Positions 16,730 to 26,170 of a stretch of DNA of 57,736 nucleotides are shown here, piece by piece (position 1 is the first letter of the stretch; every line of letters begins with the position of its first letter). The notes beneath the pieces are model-generated. The model saw only the letters and a program-made list of their open reading frames with translations, was not told the DNA's origin and did not search any database. The position numbers were made by a program, and so were the translations under genes. The stretch is from Clostridia bacterium (GTDB taxonomy: Bacteria; Bacillota; Clostridia; Christensenellales; Aristaeellaceae), in assembly GCA_017523615.1 (NCBI GenBank), contig JAFWWK010000154.1, positions 1-57,736 on the forward strand, given 5' to 3'.

Positions 16730-19700
16730 TCATTTCCTGCGGCGCCTGCGCATCCCGTAATAGACTCCTCCGCCCGCCAGACCCAGCAGCGCGGCGCCGG
16801 CCCCGGCGTAAAGGATCATGCGTTTGGTGGAAACACCTTTCCTGCCGGCCGTGAAGGTGGCAGTGCCGCCGTCGTACAGGCATTTGGTCACATTTCCGTA
16901 CTTGCCGGCATTCCGGTTGGAGGAGTTGTATCCATTCACTCCCGAAAGCATGACATAGTATTCATGTTCGGCGTCCAGTCCGCTCAGTCGGCACCATCCG
17001 GTATCATCCGGGATCAGGCTGACATCCCCAACCCTGCCTTCTTCGTTGTAAAGCACCGCGCTCACCGTGCGGTAAGTATAAACGGGTTCGTCGCCGCCTT
17101 CCGTAAACCGGACCCTGACGGAGAACATCACGCCCCGGTGAAACTGTACCGTTCCGCCCGAGAACACCTCGTCGTTGTCGTCGGCATTTTCCCCGGAATT
17201 CACATAGGTCACCGTGGTATTGCCGTCAGCCACGACGGCCCTTGCGGTATATTTGACAGCCTTGCCATCCGTGTCCGCATAAGGCAGTCCCAGGATGGCA
17301 AATTCGTTCCCGTCGGCCTCAAACCGGTTCCCGGTTTCGACACCGTTGGCGTACAGCGTCCATTCCGCCATCTCTCCCGGCACATTGGACTGAACGCCGT
17401 TTTCATCCGTAAATTCGGCGCGGAAGCGGAAATCCGTCGTCCTGAATGAGCAGTTGAGGATGCACTCCCGGTTTTCGGTCATCGTACCTTCGGAGTTTTC
17501 CGTCCTGACAGTATATCTCATGCCTGTTTCGCTTGTTACGGTATATCGGGTACCCTGGGGAAGGTCAGTGATCACAGCCGTCGTATCCGGCTTGATCGTC
17601 AGTGTGCCGCCGGATGAGATCGTCTCCTCCGGGGCGCCGGTCACGGGGTATTCTCCCTTCAGTTCCACTCCGTCCGCTGTCAGAACGACCTTGCAGGGGA
17701 TCGCTTCCCTGTTGCCTGTGACCGTTATCTTCAATTCAAGCGCGTACTCGACCACGAAGCGGATCATATCCGTAACGCCTTCGGAACCTCTGACTGTCTC
17801 AGAAACGCTCAAGGTCCCATCCAGACCGTCGGAAATATAGGCTTCGACCGTATATTCGCTCTCCACGTCCGAACAAGAGACCGTATAAACAAACCGTTTG
17901 CCGGCATCCGCCTGTGAAAAGGCGATCGGTGAAAAGACATTCACACCCTCGATAGCGGTGATCTCCTCCACAACGTTGCCGTCCGTATCCTTCAGGGTCA
18001 AACGAGGGCTTTCCCCGCTGCCGGTCCCGGTCACCACCATTTTGGCGCGGATGGTCAGCACTGTCGTCGCAGAAAAACTGTTGCGGAAGGCGTATCCGCT
18101 GCCGGTGGTCACGATCTTCAGCACACCGCCGCCTTCGTCGGAAACCTTCACCGTAACGATCTGTTTTTCGGTGCTCAGCGGCACCCCGGCTTCTGATGTC
18201 GCGGTCTCGGAGATCTCATAGATATGCGTCCCGACATCGTCGATTCCATATTCAATGGGATCGAACCGGACCACCCCTTCGTCGTCGTTGCTCTTCTGCT
18301 GGATGGTTTTTCCGTTCTCTGTCATCGTCAGGGTAAAGCTGTCCCTGCTCAGGGCCCTCCCGATCAGGTTCACCTCGGAAGTGATCACCGCCTGACCGGA
18401 CGCCTGATATCTGTTACGGAAAGCGGGAGTATCGGCATATTCGCATGTGATCCCCCCCTGCCCGTCGTCCTTCACCGTCACCAGCAGAGGATACACCGTT
18501 TCGTCGTATGTGATCCCGGCTTCGTTCCCGGGGATCTGGGACAGTTCCAGCGAAAGGATTCCCACATCATTCTGTGTCAGGGGCAGCGCGTTGAATGCGA
18601 CCCGGCCCGTACCGTCGCATTGCGCCGTCATCATCTTCTCCCCGTCACGGTACAGCGCAAGCATGAATTGTTTTTCTCTCAGCTCCCTCCCGGCCAGGAT
18701 GACCTGGGCGCTTACCTTCAGTTCTCCCGACGAGGTATAGGTGTTCACGTAAGTGACCCCGTTTTCGGGGTACTCGACCACGGTCTCAAGCTCTCCCGTG
18801 CCCCTGTCGATCACGTTCACCCGAACGGTATACCTCCGGTTCTGGATCGTGACCCCCTTATGGCTGGTGTCAAGCTGCATCACCTGGTAAGTATGGACGC
18901 CTGTGTCATCCGTATTATAGAAGATGTCGAATCCCGCTCTTCCGTTTTTGTCGGAACGGGCAGTCGCGATCACGCTGTCGTGCTCCACCAGGGCAAAGGC
19001 AAACTCGTCGTTCTTCAGTTCCCTTCCTTCCAGAGAAACGTTCAGGTCCACCCGGGCATAACCCGCCGATAGATAGCTGAGGGGGACGGTGAGGCCGTCT
19101 TCCGTCTGGAAGGAAAGCGTTCCGTCATTGTTATCCCTGACAGTAACGCGCACCGGTACGCCATCCTCTGGGGATACCATGCCGCTGTAAGCGTCCGAGG
19201 AAGCGTAGATCAGGTAATCATGGGGCCCTACGTCATTTCCTGTAAATTTGACCGGAGAGAATACGACCCTTCCGTCAGAATCATTGGTCCCCTCTGAGAC
19301 CATATTCCCATCCTGGGTCAGGGTCAGCTTCACCACATCCCCGGCGGGCGAAAAACCCGTGCATGAAATCACCGCTTCCGGCACCCACTCGCCCGAAGAT
19401 GCGTATCCGTTGGCAAAGACAGGGGATCCGGACGCTTCGCATTTGAGGGTGCCGTCGTTTTCTTCGGTAACGCGGACCGTTACCGTCCGCACCGATTCGT
19501 CATACACCACACCGCTTAGCCCGCCCTTCTCCTGACGGATACGGTATACATGCTCTCCAACGTCCTGAAGCGCATAATCGATGGCGGGGAAGATCACGGT
19601 CCCGTCCTCTTCGTTGACCGCGCTGGTCTGATTGCCTTTCTCATCCTCAAGGACAAGGGTGAAGTCGCCTTCGCCAAAGCTCACCCTTTCAGATGTGACC

Positions 19701-22700
19701 GAACAGGTGATCTGTGCGGAGCCGGTGGGTGCATACACATAATTCATCGGTACAGGCATCTCAATGTCCGTTGAAACGGAGATAGCGCCCTTCTGGTCAT
19801 CGACGGCAAATGCGGCGATCTGTACGCTCCCGTCTCCGGAAACGCCGCCCGGAAGCGTTCCATACAGCTTCACCGTGTATTCCTTTGCCCCGGCGCCGCC
19901 TTCAACAAACAGGATATCCGGAAATACGGCGATACCCTTTTCGTCGACGGAAGCCGTGCCCAGGGTCGTATAGCCGTCCATCAGAACATAGCTGATCTCA
20001 CCTTCCCTGATGTCCCTCCCGCTCATCACAGCCCGGACACTGATCCTGAAAGCTCCTTCGGAGCGGTATCTGTAGGAAAAGACCGCTTCCTCAGGAACAG
20101 AAATATCAAGGGCTCCGTCCCCCTTGTCCGCGACTGTGATCTTTATCAGGACCGTTTCTTCTCCCATCATGGTCAGGGAAGGGTGGGGAGCGTTTGCCGG
20201 GCGCACTGTATATGTATGTTCGCCCTCGTCAGCCTGGGTATATTTGAGATGTGCGAGCACAGCCCGGCCCGCTTCGTCCGTTCCGGCGCGGCCGATCTCC
20301 CGGCCTTCCTCCTCCAGGATGTAAACGAATTCGCCCGCGGCGATCTCCCGTCCGGTGACCTCAGCGCGGACGGAAATCTCTGTTTCCCCTTCGGCCTGGT
20401 AAATATTTTCAAATACCGGGACCGCGGACTGTGTGACCTTCAGCGTGCCGTCCGCGGAGTCCTCCACGATCAGGGACACCGCAGCAGTTTTCCTGTCAAG
20501 GGTATAACCGTTCATATCACCGCCGGTCTGAGTGACAGTATATTCCCACGTGCCCACCTTTGATTCGTCAAATGCGATCGGATCAAATACGATCTTTCCG
20601 TCGGCCCCGCAGGTTTTTTCATCCACAGTCCCGTCAGCGCCGGTCAGGGTAAAGGTGAACTGGCCTTCCTCCAAAGTCCTTCCCGCAAGATGCGCTTCGC
20701 AGACGATGCCGATGTTGCCTTCCGCGGTATACTTTACCTCGAAGGGCTCATATTCCTGGCTTTCGATCCACCAGCTCATCCTGCCCATTCCGTCGGCGCG
20801 GACCTCCACCGTTGCGTTTGTCCTGCCTGAAAGCAGTTCGGTACCGTCAGGCAAGGAAGTGAGGGCGACCTCATATCTGTGGATCCCTTCATCGCCGCTT
20901 TGATAGGAAATGCCGAACGCGGCCTGCCCACGGGCGTCATTTGTCCCGGTGGCTTTCTGCTGTCCATTCTCTGTCAGAGCAAAGGTAAACTCTCCTTCCC
21001 TGACGGGCCTCCCCTTCATCGATATCCCGGAGGTGACGGTCATTTCCCCGATGTTGGCAAGCCTGTTTTCAAAAGCAGGCGCTTCGGATACGATCTCCGC
21101 CTCCATGTTTCCCAAGCCGTCGTCCCTGACTTCCACCGCGACCTCGAACGTCCTGCCGTCATAGATCATGCCCGGCAGGTCGCCTGCTTTCTGAACGACC
21201 GTATAAGTGTGGGTCCCCGCATCCCTCTGGGTGTATCGGACAGCCGGGAAAGCAAAGGTCCCGTCCTTTTCGTTGGAAGCGGCCCCGATCACGACGCCGT
21301 TATCAAGGAGCTCAAACTTAAAGTCACCTTCCGCGGCGATGTAATCCGCAGCCCGGACCGTGCCGGAAACGGCCGCCTCGCCGGAAGCCTCATAGGAAAC
21401 GCGGAAGACGATGCTTTCCGCCTCGGGGGATTTGGTCACGGTCATGGTCCCGTTGCCCAAATCCTTCAGCCCCACCCGGAAGGTGATATTCCCGGTGTCC
21501 GCAGTCAGTCCGGCATTTTCGGGCACGGGTCTCATGGATACCGAGAGCATCAGGCTGTTGTCACTGATAAGGACACCGTTCATCGGGACCAGGTCATCCT
21601 GTGTAAAGACCAGGTCCTGGAAAACGATCAGCCCATCCGAATTATTGACGCCTGTGGTGATCAGGCGATCGCCGCAGCGGACTTCAAAGGCAAATTCGCC
21701 GTCACGTATCGCCCGTCCGGAGAGGATCACCTTGCCGTTCAGGTATGCAGTACCCACTGTCCTGTATTCGTTGTTGAAACGGATATCCCCGCTCAGCCTC
21801 TCTGCGTTCAGGGTGCCGTCACCGTTGTCGGTCACTTCGACGATCAGCTCATACACCGTCCTGTCCAGATGGATCCCGCCCAGCTCAAGTCCGGTCTGCC
21901 GCACGGCGTACACATGACGTCCCACGTCCTGTTCGGAATAGTCGATCTGGCTGAATTCGATCACGCCGTCACTGCCGTTCTGCCTGGTACGGATCGTCCT
22001 GCCGTTTTCCAGGATCTCGAAAGTGAACTGACCCTCGGATACAACACTGTTATTCAAAAACACCCTGGCCTGGGGCGTGTAGCTGCCGGAAGCCGCATAG
22101 CCGCAGAAGAACTGCATATCGTCCGCGCATTCGGCATCCACATCCAGCGTACCGTCGCCCCTGTCGGTCACGGTCACGGTAATGTCAAAGGAATTGCTGT
22201 CGCGGACCACACCCTGCGGCACAGTCTCATTCTGTACGCAGGTGTATTCGTGAACACCGACATCTTTCACGGTGTAAACCACCGGATCGAACCGGATATC
22301 TCCGTTGGCGTCGGCCGAACCCGTACTCACCGCCACATTGTCCTCCAGCAGTGAGAAGGACAGTTCCCCGGACTTCAGATCACGGCCCGTCATGGTCACG
22401 CCGGCCTGGGCGCTGTAGCTTCCCAAAGCGGAATAGACAAACTCAAACACCGGAGGCTTTCCTTCGAGTCTGATCGTCAGGGAGCCCGTGCCCGTATCGG
22501 CCACGTTCACAAGGACCGGATATTCCACCGCGGCGCAGCTGACCCGCGGCGCGGCGGGCAGGACGGCCCTGACCGTGTAAAGATGATCGCCCAGGTCCGC
22601 AAGACTGTAATTGATCTCTTTAAATACCACCTGTCCGGAGGTATCAGCCCACGCTTCGTCGATCACATCCGGCCCCGAGAGGAGCTGGAAAAGAAATTCG

Positions 22701-24889
22701 TTTTCACCGACGGCCCTGTTTTCGAGGGTCATGGAGGCGGCAGGCGCGAAGGCGCCGTAGGCGTGGTAGCCGTTTTCAAAGGTCACGCGCCCGTCAGGAG
22801 AGTCCGTGACGATGCATGACGTGGTCAGGGTCCCGTTCCCGGCGTCCTTCACCGTAACGTCCAGGGTATAGGTCCTGGTATCCAGCATCACCGAATCTGT
22901 CTCCGCGGTATACTGGGAGACCTCCAGGGCATATCTGCCCACCTCGTTCTGGTTGTACCTGATCGGCGGGAATACGATCGTCCCGTCCGCTTCATTGACC
23001 GCTGTCGCGACCGTGCGGCCGTCCTCCTTGTCGCGGATGACGAAAGAGAACTGGCCCGGCTTCATCTCGCCCTCGGTGAAGATGACCCTGCCGACAATTT
23101 CCACCGTGCCCGCGGCGGTATACGAATGGGAAAAGACGATATTGGAGGCATCCGGTTCGAACGTGCATTCAATGTTCCCATTGCTTTTGTCCGTCAGCGT
23201 CACACGGACGGTGATGGAATCACGGTCGATCCTGACGCCGGGAAGGTCCTTGCCCTCGGTGAGCAGGCGGACCCTGTAGGTCAGGGTATTGGTGCGCTGG
23301 CCCGCGCCTTTGCCCTGACGCACATCCTCCAGGCCGTACTCCATCCGGAGCACCGCGTTTCCTCCTGCGTCGGCGGCCGCACTGGCGACCAGATCCTGTC
23401 CCTGGAACAGCCCGTAAGTCAGTTCCCCTTCCTTCAGCCACCTGCCGGAAAAAGCGGTAGTGACGGGCAGTTCCAAAACTCCTTTGGCGTAATACCCGTT
23501 GGTGAAAACGATCTTTTCGCCGGTGTCCGCCTGCAGCCGCCCATCGCCCGCGTCGGAAATCGTTACGGTCACTTCATATTCGTTTTCATCGTATTCCACG
23601 CCGGGCGCGTTGCCTTTCTCCTGAACAACGGTATAATGTTTTTCCCCAATATCCGCGTAAGAATAAGTGATCGCGTCAAAGGCGAAGGTGCCTCCGGCCG
23701 CCGTCACCGCGCGGCCGATCTCGACCCCGTCCTCCTTCAGTACCAGGGTGAATTCTCCTGCCCTGGCGGGGATGAACCTGGCCGGCAGGGAGACCCGCCC
23801 GGAGATCACGCCCTCGCCCGACGCCAGGCATTCGGTAGCAAAAGAGACCGTGGGATACGCGCCGTCAGAAACCTCGGCGTGAAGAGTGCCGTCGCTGTCC
23901 CAGAAAAAAGAAACTTCCTGCACCGTATCCATCACGGGGTCGCCGTTGCCGTCCGATATCGTGATACGCCTTGTTCCAAGATACCCCGTTCCGTTCCACT
24001 CAAGCGTTCCGTCCCCCGCATAAAGGGTGTAAACCGTATCCCGGAGCTCAAGGTACGGTGACAATACCGTTTCCGATATGGCAAATGTCTTCCCCTCGGC
24101 ATCAAAAGGCCAGCCGCTGTCAAGATAAAACAGGGCGGATCCTGTTTCATCGCATTCCAGGACCTTATCCCCGCCTTCTACACCGGAAACAGTAAAGCTG
24201 ACATCGCCCGACGACGGCTGGTAGTACTGCGGAGCATCCATCCCGGCGGCAACGGCCACGGGAAGGATCATATAGCCTGTTTCCGCCACGGCGAATGCGT
24301 TTTCTCCCTCATCAGAAAACCATTTTGCCTCTTTCAGCGGAAGGAATCCGGAGATCAGCCTCTCGGCCCCGCCCTGCGGCAGTTTCCCGCAGTCCATGGA
24401 CATGCCCGCTTCCACAACGCAGCGGTCATAACCCGACATATCCATTCCAAAGGAAAGCTCGGCAAGGCCCGTGTCCGCATTGGAGTTGAGCAGGATTTGG
24501 CTGTCCTCCTTGTCGGCGCACATCAGCACCAGCGTTTTCCCCTCTTCGGTAGTATAAGAAGGTTCAAAATAATAGCTGCCGTTTTCATCATACAGCGTCA
24601 CCCGTACGCTCTCCCAGTCAAATCCGAAAGACCATGGGCAGCTGAAGGGTTTGCCGTCGTCCCTGGCCTCGTCCCCGCTTCCGCTCCACATCCTGAGGAC
24701 GGCGGAAGTGCCAAGGGCATTTTCCCCTTCGCAGGTCAGCGTTACGGTGGTCTTCAGGTCGGAGGAAAGAATACCCCCCATGCTTCGGCAGTCCGGAACG
24801 ACGGTCTCCGCGCCGGCAGACGCACATGCTGCAAAAACGGCGAACGCTGCGGCGGCAGTCAAAACCATGCGGTTATTCTTTATATCCAT
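16730..24889 (-). CDS. giant repetitive surface protein with about 18 pilin isopeptide-linkage-type (Spy0128-like) domains
   Basis: 2,719-residue exported protein. The signal peptide spans about 1-28. A non-repetitive N-terminal region runs to about 354, followed by about 18 domains of 105-125 residues (about 355-2381). Each repeat has the pattern GR-x-[IL]-x-x-GEFTF, DG-x-[IV]-x-F, DVG-x-H-x-YTV and VTV-x-D-x-GDGTL, and often ends F-x-N-x-Y. Two or three different beta-rich domains precede the C-terminal membrane segment and MRRRRRK tail. No LPxTG-type sortase motif is seen, so anchoring is probably by the membrane segment. The start ATG has GAGGTGG upstream. In most repeats the reactive Lys and the catalytic Glu are replaced. 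A stalk or adhesin role is inferred. Confidence 0.85.
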   Translation of the reverse strand: MDIKNNRMVLTAAAAFAVFAACASAGAETVVPDCRSMGGILSSDLKTTVTLTCEGENALGTSAVLRMWSGSGDEARDDGKPFSCPWSFGFDWESVRVTLYDENGSYYFEPSYTTEEGKTLVLMCADKEDSQILLNSNADTGLAELSFGMDMSGYDRCVVEAGMSMDCGKLPQGGAERLISGFLPLKEAKWFSDEGENAFAVAETGYMILPVAVAAGMDAPQYYQPSSGDVSFTVSGVEGGDKVLECDETGSALFYLDSGWPFDAEGKTFAISETVLSPYLELRDTVYTLYAGDGTLEWNGTGYLGTRRITISDGNGDPVMDTVQEVSFFWDSDGTLHAEVSDGAYPTVSFATECLASGEGVISGRVSLPARFIPARAGEFTLVLKEDGVEIGRAVTAAGGTFAFDAITYSYADIGEKHYTVVQEKGNAPGVEYDENEYEVTVTISDAGDGRLQADTGEKIVFTNGYYAKGVLELPVTTAFSGRWLKEGELTYGLFQGQDLVASAAADAGGNAVLRMEYGLEDVRQGKGAGQRTNTLTYRVRLLTEGKDLPGVRIDRDSITVRVTLTDKSNGNIECTFEPDASNIVFSHSYTAAGTVEIVGRVIFTEGEMKPGQFSFVIRDKEDGRTVATAVNEADGTIVFPPIRYNQNEVGRYALEVSQYTAETDSVMLDTRTYTLDVTVKDAGNGTLTTSCIVTDSPDGRVTFENGYHAYGAFAPAASMTLENRAVGENEFLFQLLSGPDVIDEAWADTSGQVVFKEINYSLADLGDHLYTVRAVLPAAPRVSCAAVEYPVLVNVADTGTGSLTIRLEGKPPVFEFVYSALGSYSAQAGVTMTGRDLKSGELSFSLLEDNVAVSTGSADANGDIRFDPVVYTVKDVGVHEYTCVQNETVPQGVVRDSNSFDITVTVTDRGDGTLDVDAECADDMQFFCGYAASGSYTPQARVFLNNSVVSEGQFTFEILENGRTIRTRQNGSDGVIEFSQIDYSEQDVGRHVYAVRQTGLELGGIHLDRTVYELIVEVTDNGDGTLNAERLSGDIRFNNEYRTVGTAYLNGKVILSGRAIRDGEFAFEVRCGDRLITTGVNNSDGLIVFQDLVFTQDDLVPMNGVLISDNSLMLSVSMRPVPENAGLTADTGNITFRVGLKDLGNGTMTVTKSPEAESIVFRVSYEASGEAAVSGTVRAADYIAAEGDFKFELLDNGVVIGAASNEKDGTFAFPAVRYTQRDAGTHTYTVVQKAGDLPGMIYDGRTFEVAVEVRDDGLGNMEAEIVSEAPAFENRLANIGEMTVTSGISMKGRPVREGEFTFALTENGQQKATGTNDARGQAAFGISYQSGDEGIHRYEVALTSLPDGTELLSGRTNATVEVRADGMGRMSWWIESQEYEPFEVKYTAEGNIGIVCEAHLAGRTLEEGQFTFTLTGADGTVDEKTCGADGKIVFDPIAFDESKVGTWEYTVTQTGGDMNGYTLDRKTAAVSLIVEDSADGTLKVTQSAVPVFENIYQAEGETEISVRAEVTGREIAAGEFVYILEEEGREIGRAGTDEAGRAVLAHLKYTQADEGEHTYTVRPANAPHPSLTMMGEETVLIKITVADKGDGALDISVPEEAVFSYRYRSEGAFRISVRAVMSGRDIREGEISYVLMDGYTTLGTASVDEKGIAVFPDILFVEGGAGAKEYTVKLYGTLPGGVSGDGSVQIAAFAVDDQKGAISVSTDIEMPVPMNYVYAPTGSAQITCSVTSERVSFGEGDFTLVLEDEKGNQTSAVNEEDGTVIFPAIDYALQDVGEHVYRIRQEKGGLSGVVYDESVRTVTVRVTEENDGTLKCEASGSPVFANGYASSGEWVPEAVISCTGFSPAGDVVKLTLTQDGNMVSEGTNDSDGRVVFSPVKFTGNDVGPHDYLIYASSDAYSGMVSPEDGVPVRVTVRDNNDGTLSFQTEDGLTVPLSYLSAGYARVDLNVSLEGRELKNDEFAFALVEHDSVIATARSDKNGRAGFDIFYNTDDTGVHTYQVMQLDTSHKGVTIQNRRYTVRVNVIDRGTGELETVVEYPENGVTYVNTYTSSGELKVSAQVILAGRELREKQFMLALYRDGEKMMTAQCDGTGRVAFNALPLTQNDVGILSLELSQIPGNEAGITYDETVYPLLVTVKDDGQGGITCEYADTPAFRNRYQASGQAVITSEVNLIGRALSRDSFTLTMTENGKTIQQKSNDDEGVVRFDPIEYGIDDVGTHIYEISETATSEAGVPLSTEKQIVTVKVSDEGGGVLKIVTTGSGYAFRNSFSATTVLTIRAKMVVTGTGSGESPRLTLKDTDGNVVEEITAIEGVNVFSPIAFSQADAGKRFVYTVSCSDVESEYTVEAYISDGLDGTLSVSETVRGSEGVTDMIRFVVEYALELKITVTGNREAIPCKVVLTADGVELKGEYPVTGAPEETISSGGTLTIKPDTTAVITDLPQGTRYTVTSETGMRYTVRTENSEGTMTENRECILNCSFRTTDFRFRAEFTDENGVQSNVPGEMAEWTLYANGVETGNRFEADGNEFAILGLPYADTDGKAVKYTARAVVADGNTTVTYVNSGENADDNDEVFSGGTVQFHRGVMFSVRVRFTEGGDEPVYTYRTVSAVLYNEEGRVGDVSLIPDDTGWCRLSGLDAEHEYYVMLSGVNGYNSSNRNAGKYGNVTKCLYDGGTATFTAGRKGVSTKRMILYAGAGAALLGLAGGGVYYGMRRRRRK
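17747..23827 (-). repeat. tandem array of about 18 degenerate protein-coding repeats
   Basis: The repeats are about 330-375 nt each and clearly diverged at DNA level, so they are old duplications. The last copy (before about 17747) is the most degenerate. Repeats 2, 3 and 7 are longer because of insertions near the DVG-x-H-x-Y segment. Confidence 0.8.
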
Positions 24890-24952
24890 ATATCCACCTC
24901 ATCGGTCAGGTCCCCGGGACCCGTCCGTATTATCTATTTGCCCGTCAATGAA

Positions 24953-24998
24953 CTGTCCCCCGTTTTTTCCGGTGGGAAAGCGCGGGAGCGGGGGGCAG
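24953..24998. other. hairpin in the leader of the giant surface-protein gene
   Basis: CTGTCCCCCG (24953-24962) is complementary to CGGGGGGCAG (24989-24998) apart from one G-U or C-A pair, depending on strand. It lies in the roughly 125-nt untranslated leader of the minus-strand gene, with no T run. This covers part of the 330-nt gap 24890-25219, which otherwise holds two divergent promoters. Confidence 0.5.
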
Positions 24999-25021
24999 GA
25001 TGCCCACAGTTGCCAACTCAT

Positions 25022-25050
25022 ATTTTATCACGCTTCACCGATTTACTCAA
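25022..25050 (-). promoter_or_regulatory. promoter of the giant surface-protein gene
   Basis: Reverse strand: TTGAGT at 25050-25045, a 17-nt spacer, and TAAAAT at 25027-25022. It implies a leader of about 125 nt. Confidence 0.65.
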
Positions 25051-25058
25051 GCATTTCC

Positions 25059-25087
25059 TTGGAAGGCAGCCAAATATGTGTTATACT
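25059..25087 (+). promoter_or_regulatory. promoter of the PfkB-family kinase gene
   Basis: TTGGAA at 25059-25064, a 17-nt spacer, and TATACT at 25082-25087, with an extended -10 TG at 25079-25080. Its -35 is 8 nt from the -35 of the divergent giant-gene promoter. Confidence 0.7.
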
Positions 25088-25219
25088 TTCAACATAGGGC
25101 ATGGGAACGGCTTTTCCGGGCGCACTGCGCCGAGGGTTTCCCCCGTTTTTTCATGTCCCCGGATTTTTACGAGAAGTCTTGTATCCAAAGGCACGGCTTT
25201 CCGGGAAAGGAAAGATTCC

Positions 25220-26074
25220 ATGAACATCATCGCCCTGGGCGGCGTCAACCTGGATATCCTTGGCCAAAGCGACGGGACTTTCGCATTCGGCGATTCCAAT
25301 CCCGGCCGCGTCCGTTTCCGCGCCGGAGGGGTCAGCCACAACATCGCCGCGGAGCTAGTCCGCCTCGGACATCATGTTTCTCTGATCAGCGCCCTGGGAA
25401 GCGACCACGCCTCCATGACGGTCAGGGCCATGTGCCTGTCGGAGGGGATCGATACGGACCTGTGCGTTCCGGGAAACTCCGGTCCCGGTGTTTATCTGTG
25501 CCTTCACGGGCCTGATGGGGATATGATCGCCGCCGTCAATGACATGCGCGGGATGGGATCGCTGCAGCCGGAGGCAGTCCTCCCGCAGCTCGAAGGCCTG
25601 GATATGGACCTGATGGTCATGGACTGCAACCTGCCGGAGGATACCCTAACCGCCGCGGCCCGTGCATGGGGAAACAGAGTCCCCATTTTTATCGATCCCG
25701 TTTCCGCCTTCAAGGCCCGGCGCTGCCTGAAAGCCCTGCCCTTTGTCAGCGCTGTCAAGCCCAACCTGACCGAAGCGCGGGCAATGACCGGCAGGGAAAG
25801 CGCCGGGGACTGTGTGTCGGCGCTCCTCGACCTTGGCGCGAAAAGGGTGTTCATATCCATGGGTGCCGCAGGGGTCTTCTATGCTTCGGAAAAAGAGCGA
25901 GGCGTATGTCCAGCCATCCCGCTCCCGGAGGGCACATCCCTGACCGGGGCGGGGGACGCCCTTTGCGCCGGCCTGATCTCGGGCATGCTGAAAGGCCTTT
26001 CCGACGCGGAATGCGCCGGGGAGGGCGTAAGGTGCGCGGACGCAAGGCTCCGGCGGACGGACGCCTTCCTGTGA
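25220..26074 (+). CDS. PfkB-family carbohydrate/nucleoside kinase (pseudouridine-kinase-like)
   Basis: 284-residue ribokinase-fold kinase. The N-terminus MNIIALGGVNLDILG, the GGVSHNIAAEL substrate-binding segment and the ATP-site motif TGAGDALCAG (catalytic Asp) define the family. VKPNLTEA is the conserved strand before the ATP site. The opening is closest in style to PsuK pseudouridine kinases, but no psuG glycosidase gene is adjacent, so the substrate is left open. The ATG at 25220 has AAGGAAAG upstream; the much longer open frame before it has no start signal and lies partly across the promoter. It is followed after 96 nt by the HAD-Tmk gene. Confidence 0.85.
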   Translation: MNIIALGGVNLDILGQSDGTFAFGDSNPGRVRFRAGGVSHNIAAELVRLGHHVSLISALGSDHASMTVRAMCLSEGIDTDLCVPGNSGPGVYLCLHGPDGDMIAAVNDMRGMGSLQPEAVLPQLEGLDMDLMVMDCNLPEDTLTAAARAWGNRVPIFIDPVSAFKARRCLKALPFVSAVKPNLTEARAMTGRESAGDCVSALLDLGAKRVFISMGAAGVFYASEKERGVCPAIPLPEGTSLTGAGDALCAGLISGMLKGLSDAECAGEGVRCADARLRRTDAFL

Positions 26075-26170
26075 AAAAAACCGGAGCCGGCCCGGGGTTC
26101 TGCTCCGTCCGGCGCCATACCAACAATCGAAAATTTTAACTTATAGGGCCCGAGCGGCCCGGGAGGAAAC

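Noticed and set aside
11342-16730. Search for a CRISPR array or cas genes near the Card1-like gene
   Set aside because: No regularly spaced identical repeats and no Cas10/Csm/Cmr-like protein seen on either strand.
20879-22354. Plus-strand open frame of 491 codons within the giant gene
   Set aside because: Mirrors the antisense of the repeats; no family features and no ribosome site.
17747-23827. Regular repeats that could be mistaken for a DNA repeat array
   Set aside because: They encode diverged protein domains in one frame; the DNA copies are not identical.
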